Shown here in pieces: positions 1 through 6,453 of a stretch of DNA of 7,688 nt; positions within the stretch are counted from its first letter, which is position 1; each line of letters opens with the position of its first letter. A program made the translations under genes and the position numbers. Source of the DNA: Anaerolineales bacterium UBA877 (GTDB lineage Bacteria; Chloroflexota; Anaerolineae; Anaerolineales; Villigracilaceae); contig DBFP01000046.1 in assembly GCA_002294405.1 (NCBI GenBank), positions 17,586-25,273 on the forward strand, written 5' to 3'. Below the pieces are notes generated by a model. That model searched no databases. It saw nothing but the letters and a program-made list of their open reading frames with translations, and was not told where the DNA came from.

Positions 1-4
1 TTTT

Positions 5-27
5 GGCGTAAACAAGCCGCCTACGCC
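5..27. repeat. Short inverted repeat downstream of the small gene
   Basis: The six-base arms GGCGTA (5-10) and TACGCC (22-27) are perfect reverse complements around an 11-nt spacer. The repeat lies about 20 nt past the stop codon of the leftward small gene, so it could stabilise or end that transcript. It has no T-run on the exit side: four Ts precede it on the plus strand and become As after it on the minus strand. It is therefore not a canonical intrinsic terminator. The window edge prevents judging whether it belongs to a neighbouring gene. Confidence 0.25.
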
Positions 28-45
28 TATTTAGGATTTGACATT

Positions 46-303
46 TCACGTATCTGCCTGGTCGGGTTCGACAGGACCTACCGAGACCAATGGCAGCCCC
101 AGATCACGCACTTTTTTCAGCAATCCATGCAACGCAGCCTGGTCGATCACCAGACCGGTCAGGAGAGTCGTGCCGTCCTCTTCCAGCGTGATGGTCAGGC
201 CCTCAAACCAGTCGGTCCACTCGCTGCCCAGATGACCCTTGACCCTGATCTTGTAGACCGTTGGCTTACCTGGATCCATTTTTGGGTTGAATGTGTTTCG
301 CAT
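46..303 (-). CDS. Conserved small protein of unknown function, 85 aa, downstream of LAL regulator
   Basis: This is an 85-residue soluble protein without signal peptide, membrane helix, cysteines or known catalytic motif. After a short variable N-terminus it has the pattern YKIRVKGHL (residues 17-25), WTDWFEGLTITLEEDGTTLLTG (29-50) and then DQAALHGLLKKVRDLGLPLVSV (54-75). This suggests two or three beta strands with a W-x2-WF-x-G turn, followed by one amphipathic helix and a last strand. I recall similar short hypothetical proteins (motifs W-x2-WF-x-GL and DQAALHGLL) from Anaerolineae and other Chloroflexota, but know of no assigned function. The ATG at 303 is chosen because AAAAGG lies 9 nt upstream. 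The next Met (residue 9) has no such site. The gene follows the LAL regulator on the same strand after a 155-bp gap, so it may be co-transcribed or driven from the gap. A role as partner or modulator of the regulator is conjecture. Confidence 0.85.
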   Translation of the reverse strand: MRNTFNPKMDPGKPTVYKIRVKGHLGSEWTDWFEGLTITLEEDGTTLLTGLVIDQAALHGLLKKVRDLGLPLVSVGPVEPDQADT

Positions 304-362
304 ATCTCTGTACCTTTTATGAGCTGGTCATTCCTGCCGAACCATTTGCTCAATGTACAAGG

Positions 363-406
363 ATAATATCCCCCACACAGTGTTAGCGAACAGACACTTT
401 AGTGTT
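363..406 (-). promoter_or_regulatory. Candidate promoter and paired dyads before the small gene
   Basis: On the minus strand TATTAT (368 to 363) matches the -10 consensus at five of six positions, and the start codon lies about 60 nt downstream. No convincing -35 box sits 16-18 bp away. Just upstream are two short dyads: ACAC-A-GTGT at 375-383 and ACACT-TT-AGTGT at 394-405. Their centres are about 20.5 bp apart, close to two helical turns, so both would face the same side of the DNA. AACACT on the minus strand recurs at 406-401 and 384-379, with a variant (AACACC) at 419-414. A weak -35 with tandem dyads would fit an activator-dependent promoter, possibly one used by the adjacent LuxR-type regulator. 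This is inference; no binding site for this regulator is known to me. Confidence 0.3.
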
Positions 407-458
407 GGTTATGGGTGTTGTTTTTCTTGATTTTGGGGAAAGATGAGGAAAATGAACC

Positions 459-3110
459 TTACAGCAAACCCAGAGCGCGAGCGCGGGCGATGGCTTCGGT
501 GCGACTTTGCACTTCCAGTTTGTCAAAAATCTTGCGGTTATGCCCCTTGATCGTATCCAGGGCCAGGAAGAGCCGCTCGCCGATCTCACGATTCGAGAGT
601 CCCTGGGTAATCAGCTTTAGTATTTGCAACTCGCGCGGGCTGAGCGGTTCGATCAGGGACCCCGCAAGAGGGAGAGCGGGTTTGCCTTCACGATCCCGCT
701 TTTCGGCTTCAAAGGCTGCCAGCAGCCTGGCGATATAGTCCGGTCTGATCCCCCGCGACGCCGCTTCGAGCAATAGTTGAGCCATCAGGGCCCCTTCGTC
801 CAGGAAGAGACGGATGTAACCGCCCGGCTCAGCCAGCGCCAGGGCTTCGACCAACACCTGTACTGCCTTGTCCTTATCGCCGTGTGCAAACAGAACAACA
901 GATTGCACAGCCAACACCAGGAGCAGCCTTTGTGGCAATCTTTTTGCTTCTGCTTGCTGTCGCTGTGGCTCCACCAATGCCAGCGCTTCGGATGGGTTGC
1001 CCTGGGCGACAAGTACGCGTGCCTGCATGAGCGGTATGGCATATTGCCGTACCAGTTGTGCAGCTTCATTCACGTTGCCCTGGCAAAGCTGGATTTCTGC
1101 CCGGGTGTAAGTGATATCCGGCAGGCGATAGGTGTAATTCTGTAGACGCGAGGTTTGTTCTGCCTGTAATACCTTGTCCATCGCACCGGTCGCATCCCTG
1201 CGAGCCAATTTCAGGCGGGCCAGGAACACCTCACTCACAACCAACCTGTCAATGACTTGATCAAACTGCCGCGACAATTTCAAGCTCTGTTCCCCATATT
1301 TTTCGGCGGCATCCAGATCGTTCCATTCATAATAGATGCGGGCCAGGCCAAGATATGCTAAAGGGGCATTATGAGGAGAATATTCATCGATCACTGGCAG
1401 AACACGCTGGTAGGTCTCAGCCGCCAGGTGAAGTTGGTTTTCAGCTTCCTGTACCTGTCCCAAACGGATCGAAGCCATTGAACTATCAACAATATTCCCG
1501 GCAGCCTGGGCAAGAGAGTAGGCTTCGGAATAAGCCTGTCCGGCCGCGGCCAGGTCATCCTTTTGATAATAAGCAAATCCCAGCGACCGGATGGCCACGG
1601 ACCGGTACGTCAGGCTATCGGGATGCAGATATTCCAGGGCACGGCGTGTCTGGACCTGGATGGTTTCCGTCTGGGCATCCACTTGCGCTACGTTTGCCCT
1701 GGCGGCGGCAATTCTCCCGATCAGGTCGCGGGTTGTTTCGTCCAGCGTGGCACCCGGCAGGGTTGCGGCAGCCAACGCTGCTTCAGTCGCCTGGAGTTTC
1801 TCTTCCACGCCCTTGGGTTGGCCGATGGCGAGCAACATCGCAGCCTGCTTCCACCATAAGGCAGGCCTGGCATCCAGCAAGGTTTTTGGCAGTGACTCCA
1901 ACCAGGATAGTATCGCCGTGGCTGTGCCGCGACGGTGGATGGGCATTTTCTTGCTTTCCATCAGGCGCACGGCGCGCTCGATATCATTGGCCGCTGCTGC
2001 ATGGCAGAAGGCATCGAGCATCAGGTCGTTGTTTTCATACCATTCGCTGGCATGGATATGCAGTTCGGCGATCCCTCCAGGGGACAGGCTTTGCCCCAGC
2101 CGTTTGCGAAGCAGGTCTCCAAAGAGGTGGTGATAGCGATACCAGTGCCGGTCATTGTCCATTGGAACGATGAACAGGTTGGCGCGCTGGAGACATTCCA
2201 GGGTTGCCTGTCCGGGAACAGACGGGTTGGGCAGGATGGCATCACACAGTGGCCCGCACATGCGGTCGAGGATGGAAGTGCGCAGCAGGAAAGCCTGGAT
2301 ACTATCGGGCTGCTGGTGCAGGACTTCTTCCACCAGATAATCCATCACGAAATGGTGGCTGCCGGTGAAAGACTGGATGAAACCGGAGGTGTCTTTATGT
2401 CCCTGCATGGAAAGCGCGGCCAACTGCAGGCCGGCGATCCAGCCCTCGGTGCGGGCTTCCAGCGCGTCGATATCTGCCTCAGAGAGATCCAGCCCCATCA
2501 TACGGTTGAGGAATTCGGCGGCTTCGGAAGGGGAAAAACGCAAATCGGCGGCACGCAGTTCGGTCAATTGGCCCCGGGCGCGCAGGCGTGCCAGCGGTAG
2601 GTCTGGGTCTTCGCGGGTGGCGATGAGCAGGTGCATCTGCGGCGGCTGGTGTTCGAGGAGGAAAGCCAGGGATTGATCGACCGGCTGGGAATCGATCGAG
2701 TGGTAGTCATCCAGGACGAGCAGAAAGTTCTCAGGGATGGTGGAAATTTCGTTGAGCAGGGTGGTCAAAATGGTTTCGATCTGCAGCGGTTGGGGAGATT
2801 GGAGCGCAGCCAGCAGCCCCTCGCCAATTCCTGCCTGGATCGTCTGTACCGCTTTTACCAGGTAAGCGATGAAACGCGCTGGATCGTTGTCCCCTTCGTC
2901 CAGCGACAGCCAGGCGACCGGTTGCCCGCGATCGGCGACCCATTCGCTGACCAGGGTGGTTTTCCCAAATCCGGCGGGGGCAGAGATGAGGGTAAGTTTG
3001 CAACCGGCAGAGAGACCCGCGTTCAGCCGATCGACCAGGTGCGGGCGCGGGACAATGCCTGGGCGGGGTGGGGGGATGTACAGTTTTGTCGCCAAAATTG
3101 GAGCCGGCAT
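459..3110 (-). CDS. MalT-like (LAL) LuxR-family ATP-dependent transcriptional regulator
   Basis: This 883-residue protein has the full architecture of large ATP-binding LuxR (LAL/MalT) regulators. The N-terminus LATKLYIPPPRPG (6-18) is typical of the family. A STAND-type ATPase follows, with Walker A APAGFGKTT (44-52) and Walker B LLVLDDYH (130-137). A long helical region contains TPR-like repeats (clear around 512-620, for example YYEWNDLDAAEKYG). The C-terminal LuxR helix-turn-helix occupies 823-883: LSPRELQIL, LSNREIGERL, then the recognition helix TIKGHNRKIFDKL. Length is close to MalT (about 900). In this family an inducer and ATP drive oligomerisation and activation of target promoters; the inducer here is unknown. 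The start is firm: an in-frame TGA lies two codons upstream of the ATG at 3110. The gene is divergent from the oxidoreductase gene and upstream of the small gene on its own strand, so either could be a target. No Shine-Dalgarno site precedes it. It should not be named malT without functional evidence. Confidence 0.95.
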   Translation of the reverse strand: MPAPILATKLYIPPPRPGIVPRPHLVDRLNAGLSAGCKLTLISAPAGFGKTTLVSEWVADRGQPVAWLSLDEGDNDPARFIAYLVKAVQTIQAGIGEGLLAALQSPQPLQIETILTTLLNEISTIPENFLLVLDDYHSIDSQPVDQSLAFLLEHQPPQMHLLIATREDPDLPLARLRARGQLTELRAADLRFSPSEAAEFLNRMMGLDLSEADIDALEARTEGWIAGLQLAALSMQGHKDTSGFIQSFTGSHHFVMDYLVEEVLHQQPDSIQAFLLRTSILDRMCGPLCDAILPNPSVPGQATLECLQRANLFIVPMDNDRHWYRYHHLFGDLLRKRLGQSLSPGGIAELHIHASEWYENNDLMLDAFCHAAAANDIERAVRLMESKKMPIHRRGTATAILSWLESLPKTLLDARPALWWKQAAMLLAIGQPKGVEEKLQATEAALAAATLPGATLDETTRDLIGRIAAARANVAQVDAQTETIQVQTRRALEYLHPDSLTYRSVAIRSLGFAYYQKDDLAAAGQAYSEAYSLAQAAGNIVDSSMASIRLGQVQEAENQLHLAAETYQRVLPVIDEYSPHNAPLAYLGLARIYYEWNDLDAAEKYGEQSLKLSRQFDQVIDRLVVSEVFLARLKLARRDATGAMDKVLQAEQTSRLQNYTYRLPDITYTRAEIQLCQGNVNEAAQLVRQYAIPLMQARVLVAQGNPSEALALVEPQRQQAEAKRLPQRLLLVLAVQSVVLFAHGDKDKAVQVLVEALALAEPGGYIRLFLDEGALMAQLLLEAASRGIRPDYIARLLAAFEAEKRDREGKPALPLAGSLIEPLSPRELQILKLITQGLSNREIGERLFLALDTIKGHNRKIFDKLEVQSRTEAIARARALGLL

Positions 3111-3116
3111 GGATCA

Positions 3117-3122
3117 AGTATA
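3117..3122 (-). promoter_or_regulatory. Candidate -10 box giving a leaderless regulator mRNA
   Basis: TATACT on the minus strand (3122 to 3117; five of six matches to TATAAT) ends exactly 6 nt before the ATG of the LAL regulator. A transcript from it would begin at or next to the A of the start codon. That fits the lack of any Shine-Dalgarno sequence there. The -35 position (TTTTAA, 17-bp spacer) is a poor match, so the promoter would be weak or activated. Confidence 0.35.
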
Positions 3123-3156
3123 CAGCACATCCCATTAATTTAAAAAGCGGCAAATT

Positions 3157-3358
3157 ACTAGTCGAATTGTATTTGAGTCTGAATACACTCGGTCGCACGC
3201 CCCCGGAAGGGGGTAAACATCCGAATCCTGCCGAGCTCACTGGATGAATTTTTTTCGCAAACCTCGTTGGGGGTTATATTTCCCAAACGGACGACGTCCG
3301 GACGCCTCCACGGGAGGCAGAGATAATATTTCTGCATTGAGACGACTTCACGACTAGT
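3157..3358. other. Inverted-repeat-rich intergenic segment, possible structured RNA
   Basis: This non-coding stretch makes up half of the 415-bp divergent intergenic region. It is bounded by perfect 8-bp inverted arms, ACTAGTCG (3157-3164) and CGACTAGT (3351-3358). Inside are: CTCGG/CCGAG (3188-3192 with 3231-3235) enclosing CCCCC-GGAA-GGGGG (3200-3213, a GNRA-type tetraloop on the plus strand); TTGGG/CCCAA (3267-3271 with 3282-3286); CGGAC-GAC-GTCCG (3288-3300), overlapping the 10-bp palindrome CGTCCGGACG (3295-3304); GCCTCC-ACG-GGAGGC (3304-3318); and GCAGAGAT-AAT-ATTTCTGC (3317-3335, 8 bp with one G-U). The last two share two bases and are mutually exclusive at full length. T7 lies at 3249-3255. 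No credible protein is encoded on either strand. It could be a small structured RNA, a regulatory leader, operator DNA or a decayed mobile fragment; I recognise no known RNA class. Confidence 0.4.
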
Positions 3359-3359
3359 G

Positions 3360-3407
3360 GTTTTTCCGCCCTCCAAATCGAAGAGTCCCAACAAATGGGG
3401 GAAAAAC
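3360..3407. repeat. Eight-base inverted repeat with bulged extension
   Basis: GTTTTTCC (3360-3367) and GGAAAAAC (3400-3407) are perfect reverse complements. Skipping G3368 as a bulge, CCC (3369-3371) pairs with GGG (3397-3399), giving 11 bp around a 25-nt loop. It starts two bases after the right arm of the preceding structured segment. No T-run follows it on either strand, so it is not an ordinary terminator. It lies 20 bp upstream of the palindrome near the oxidoreductase promoter and may belong to the same control region. Confidence 0.35.
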
Positions 3408-3426
3408 AGCCGGTAATTTATCAGGT

Positions 3427-3440
3427 TTGTCCAAGGACAA
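3427..3440. promoter_or_regulatory. Palindromic candidate operator
   Basis: TTGTCC-AA-GGACAA is a perfect 6-bp dyad with a 2-bp centre. It ends 7 bp upstream of the -35 box of the best promoter in the intergenic region. Such placement suits an activator or repressor dimer. It is the strongest candidate operator in the window, but its cognate protein is unknown; the divergent LAL regulator is the obvious candidate. Confidence 0.4.
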
Positions 3441-3447
3441 CACAACC

Positions 3448-3476
3448 TTGACTCTCCGTTCATTTTGCCCTACACT
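3448..3476 (+). promoter_or_regulatory. Sigma70-type promoter for the oxidoreductase and downstream genes
   Basis: TTGACT (3448-3453, five of six to the -35 consensus) and TACACT (3471-3476, four of six to the -10) are separated by exactly 17 bp. Transcription would begin near 3483, leaving a 5' leader of about 43 nt before the ATG at 3526. The dyad at 3427-3440 sits immediately upstream. No comparably good promoter is visible before the next two genes. Confidence 0.5.
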
Positions 3477-3525
3477 GAATCCCTTCACCACTCTGCTGCC
3501 GTGACTGCCGCGAAAGGATAACACC

Positions 3526-4509
3526 ATGCCCCCACCCCGCCTGCGCTGGGGAGTGCTCAGCACCGCCGATATTACCAGGGCTTTGATCGCCCCACTGCGA
3601 AGCTCCAAGCGGAACCAGCTGCTGGCTGTCTCCAGCCGATCACTGGATAAAGCCAGGGAATATGCCCGCAAGCACAAGATCGGTCGGGCGTATGGTTCAT
3701 ACGCAGACCTGCTGTCCGATCCGGAAATTGATGTCATTTACAACCCCTTACCGAACCACCTGCACGCCGAATGGACGATCAAGGCGATCCAGGCGGGCAA
3801 ACACGTGCTGTGCGAAAAGCCCCTGGCCCTGGACCTGGCAGAAGTGGATGCCATATCCGCCGCGGCGGAGAAACATGGCAGGGCAGCCGTCGAAGCATTC
3901 ATGTACCGTACCCATCCGCAGACACTGAAGGTGCAGGAAATCGTGGAAAGCGGGAAACTGGGGAAAGTCAGCCTGGTGCGGGGATCATTTACCTACCCGG
4001 GAATCGCCCCCGATAATTACCGCTGGAGACCCGAGATGGGCGGAGGTGGTTTGTGGGATGTAGGCTGTTACCCGTTGAGCTACACCCGGGCTGTGCTTGG
4101 GAAAGAGCCGTTGGAAGTTTTTGGCTGGCAGGTCACCGGTCCAACCGGAGTGGATGTGCGCTTCACCGCCCAAATGCTTTTTCCAAATAATGTCCATGCG
4201 CAGTTCGACTGCAGTGTCGAGACCCCCTATCACGTGTTCATGGAGATCGTCGGTGACGAGGGCACCTTGAATATTCCCCAACCTTTCAACCCGGGCATGA
4301 GAGAGAAGGTTTATCTGACCAGGAATGGAAAGGTGGAGACAATCACGGTGATGGGGAGGGATACCTATGCCGGTGAAGTGGAAGACATGGCAGATGCGAT
4401 CCTGAACGGTAAACCGCCGCGCATCAGCCTGGCTGACAGCCGGGCAAACACCTTTGCCATCCTTGCGCTGTTCGAGTCGGCGCGTTCAGGAAAACCGGTA
4501 AGATTGTAA
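3526..4509 (+). CDS. Gfo/Idh/MocA-family NAD(P)-dependent oxidoreductase
   Basis: This 327-residue cytoplasmic enzyme is of normal length for the family. The N-terminal Rossmann fold opens with RWGVLSTADI (7-16), the dinucleotide-binding turn, with Ser where many members have Gly. It continues to the family signature HVLCEKPLAL (93-102), whose Lys98 is expected to be catalytic. EAFMYRTHPQT (123-133) and GGGGLWDVGCYP (172-183, with Asp178 and Tyr182) begin the C-terminal alpha/beta domain. These place it nearest the dihydrodiol dehydrogenase / D-xylose dehydrogenase / glucose-fructose oxidoreductase branch, which oxidises or reduces sugar and cyclitol hydroxyls with a nicotinamide cofactor. 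The exact substrate cannot be read from the sequence. AAAGGA (3513-3518) lies 7 nt before the ATG and fixes the start. It is the first gene of the rightward set, directly behind the candidate promoter, and 205 bp separate it from the lipoprotein gene. The neighbouring enzyme and permease favour a sugar substrate (inference). Confidence 0.93.
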   Translation: MPPPRLRWGVLSTADITRALIAPLRSSKRNQLLAVSSRSLDKAREYARKHKIGRAYGSYADLLSDPEIDVIYNPLPNHLHAEWTIKAIQAGKHVLCEKPLALDLAEVDAISAAAEKHGRAAVEAFMYRTHPQTLKVQEIVESGKLGKVSLVRGSFTYPGIAPDNYRWRPEMGGGGLWDVGCYPLSYTRAVLGKEPLEVFGWQVTGPTGVDVRFTAQMLFPNNVHAQFDCSVETPYHVFMEIVGDEGTLNIPQPFNPGMREKVYLTRNGKVETITVMGRDTYAGEVEDMADAILNGKPPRISLADSRANTFAILALFESARSGKPVRL

Positions 4510-4714
4510 ATACTATACAAATGTAAGAGTAAAAGGAACCGGACAGTTTATCACCCTGCTGTGGCACCCGGCGGTCAAGTCATTCCCATGCATAGAGCAA
4601 TTGTTGGATCAACCCCATAATCTGAGTAAAACCGCCCGGGGCAATAGTCGTTTACAATTGGTGCCTGGGACATTTCTTGTGCATTTGCTGATGGAGAGCG
4701 ATCGGATCGAGTAA

Positions 4715-6403
4715 ATGGTTATTAAAAATTCCCTATTGCGGTTTTCGGTCAGCACCGTTTTATTGATGCTTGTCGTACAGGCTTGCAGTTCGACCCCATC
4801 GATCAATTCGACCATTACACCATCGATTCCCCTTGCTTCAACACAATCATCGATGGGTACGGTTTCGCCAAACCCTCTCGTAACGCAAACGCCAAATCCT
4901 TCCCCCTCTCCCGGCATCACGCATCCCGGTCCCAGTTTTCCGCGGTTGGGAATGTGGTGGCCAAACGGCTGGCATCAACCGCTTGAGGATATCGCCCATT
5001 ACGACTGGGTCATCCTCGGCAACTGGCAGCAGCAATTCATTGGCCCCCTGCTGTCCATAAACCCCAATATCGAATTATTAACCTCCACGGATGCTGCCGA
5101 GCTTCATTATTACCCTGATGATGCTGCCAGCAACGAGGCCATCCTGAAAATCCCCTACCAGTGGTTCTTAACCCAGGTCGGTTCGACGATAAGGGCTGAT
5201 ATAGATGCCACGCAGACCACCATCCCGGTCAATGCGCTTACCGCGGGAAACATCTTCAAGTCGATCAGCCTGTTCCGGGCTGGAGATTCCGCGCTCATTG
5301 AAAATGAAAGCGTGTATATCCAAAACGTCGATAAAGCCCGCAAGACAATTACCGTAATTCGAGGGTACATCCGCCCCGCTTCCGCCCATAAAGCCGGCAC
5401 ACGGATCGCAACCCATGTCTACACCTGGCCGGATACATGGATGCTCAATGTCAGTACGCTTTCCCCCCTGGCGGTGGCTGACACTTCCGTGGGACCTGAA
5501 ATTTGGCCTGAATATAATGCCCGCGTTGGTTACCATTTGCTCGATGATCCGCGCTGGGCAGGCATCCTGATAGACCGGGCAGATACGGACCAATCACGGT
5601 ATATCAACCGGACCACCGTCCGAAGCATCGATCCTGACCAGTCCAACCGGCTGCTTTCTGATTACTCGGCTTTCGATACGGCGTGGAACAACGGCATGCG
5701 CCTGTACCTGGATGATCTGCGCCAGGCCATCGGTCCCCGGCGGATCATATTTCTAAACTGGGGGGTCGAGGATTACCAAACAGTTAATGGCAATAATTTT
5801 GAAGGATTTCCTGATGACCTGGGAGGATTGGGGGACAATTCATGGCACAGCGTGGTGATCGGGCCATTTCATCGCGGCAGCTATTTTGACTGGGTCAAAA
5901 AATCACCCCAGCCGAACATTACCATGATCGAAACCTACGAAGAAAATAGTGTTCCGTCAGGTCCATATGTTAATCGCTGCGAACAACCTGGATTTAGACC
6001 AAATTATCGAAAAATGCGCTTCGGATTAACCACCGCCCTGCTGAATGATGGTTATTTCAGCTATGAATTGAGCACTTATGGGCACGGATCGCTGTGCTTG
6101 ATGTGGTTTGACGAATACGATAATGCCGGTAGCGGGCGCGGTTACCTTGGCTATCCCCTGGGGGATGCCCACCTGGTTGAATCTGCACGCTTATCACCCC
6201 ATGCAACCGGAGTGGATATTTGGCAAAGGGATTATGAAAATGGGACCATCCTGGTAAATGCAACTTCAAAACCCATCACCATTACCCTGGAAAACCCCAT
6301 GCGCAAAATAAGAGGCTCGCAGGATCCAACGGTCAACGACGGCAGCCTGGTCACCCAGGTGACCTTGCAGCCAGTGGATGGGATCATCCTGCTAAACCCA
6401 TGA
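4715..6403 (+). CDS. Lipoprotein, GHL15-like putative glycoside hydrolase
   Basis: This is a 562-residue exported lipoprotein. Its signal has a basic n-region, a hydrophobic core (about residues 11-21) and lipobox VQAC with Cys24 as the lipidation site. A Ser/Thr/Pro-rich linker (25-73) would hold the enzyme off the membrane. The body starts at FPRLGMWWPNGW (75-86). It carries TIM-barrel-like strands ending in acidic residues: WAGILIDRAD (281-290), RIIFLNWGVED (343-353), NITMIETYEEN (401-411), RFGLTTALLNDGYFSYE (435-451) and LMWFDEYDNAG (462-472). A beta-sandwich-like C-terminus (497-562) ends in DGIILLNP. This pattern resembles Pfam GHL15 (hypothetical glycosyl hydrolase family 15), from memory; substrate and catalytic residues are unknown. 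Residues 157-232 form an extra beta-rich insert. The start is fixed by an in-frame TAA touching the ATG. The nearest Shine-Dalgarno-like GGAGAG (4693-4698) is 16 nt away, so initiation may be weak. The gene probably reads through from the oxidoreductase promoter. Confidence 0.8.
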   Translation: MVIKNSLLRFSVSTVLLMLVVQACSSTPSINSTITPSIPLASTQSSMGTVSPNPLVTQTPNPSPSPGITHPGPSFPRLGMWWPNGWHQPLEDIAHYDWVILGNWQQQFIGPLLSINPNIELLTSTDAAELHYYPDDAASNEAILKIPYQWFLTQVGSTIRADIDATQTTIPVNALTAGNIFKSISLFRAGDSALIENESVYIQNVDKARKTITVIRGYIRPASAHKAGTRIATHVYTWPDTWMLNVSTLSPLAVADTSVGPEIWPEYNARVGYHLLDDPRWAGILIDRADTDQSRYINRTTVRSIDPDQSNRLLSDYSAFDTAWNNGMRLYLDDLRQAIGPRRIIFLNWGVEDYQTVNGNNFEGFPDDLGGLGDNSWHSVVIGPFHRGSYFDWVKKSPQPNITMIETYEENSVPSGPYVNRCEQPGFRPNYRKMRFGLTTALLNDGYFSYELSTYGHGSLCLMWFDEYDNAGSGRGYLGYPLGDAHLVESARLSPHATGVDIWQRDYENGTILVNATSKPITITLENPMRKIRGSQDPTVNDGSLVTQVTLQPVDGIILLNP

Positions 6404-6453
6404 CTTTCGCAAGCATAACTCCTTGCTCGTTGACCTCCTGGTGAGATTTAATT

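Noticed and set aside
1355..2173. Long plus-strand frame (272 codons) opposite the regulator gene
   Set aside because: It is antisense to a clearly coding LAL regulator, with Pro/Arg/Ser-rich, low-sense composition typical of a shadow frame. The same holds for the other plus-strand frames between 459 and 3110.
3191..3240. tRNA-like fragment: C5-GGAA-G5 hairpin followed by TCCGAAT, similar to a T-loop
   Set aside because: The loop has four bases rather than the seven of an anticodon arm, the putative T-arm flanks do not pair, and no acceptor stem is present.
3157..3358. Insertion element with ACTAGTCG terminal repeats and CTAG target duplication
   Set aside because: The repeats stop after 8 bp, ACTAGT is itself a palindrome and so appears as both direct and inverted repeat, and there is no transposase. 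It is kept only as one explanation of the structured segment.
3158..3463. 101-codon minus-strand frame in the divergent intergenic region
   Set aside because: Its translation has no recognisable motif, it runs across all the inverted repeats, and it has no fitting ribosome site. The inverted repeats explain the region better.
4593..4621. Promoter before the lipoprotein, based on CATAAT at 4616-4621
   Set aside because: The -10 match is good, but no acceptable -35 hexamer is found 15-19 bp upstream. TTTACA at 4651-4656 likewise lacks a fitting -10.
4511..4714. Open frame of about 68 codons across the gap between oxidoreductase and lipoprotein, ending ...FLVHLLMESDRIE
   Set aside because: It has no ATG until seven codons before its stop and no ribosome site before the possible TTG/GTG starts. 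An open frame of this length is not rare by chance. It could be a gene remnant, but nothing in it is recognisable.
6430..6452. Promoter before the transporter (TTGACC with TTTAAT)
   Set aside because: The spacing is only 11 bp, too short for a sigma70 promoter; read-through from the upstream genes is simpler.
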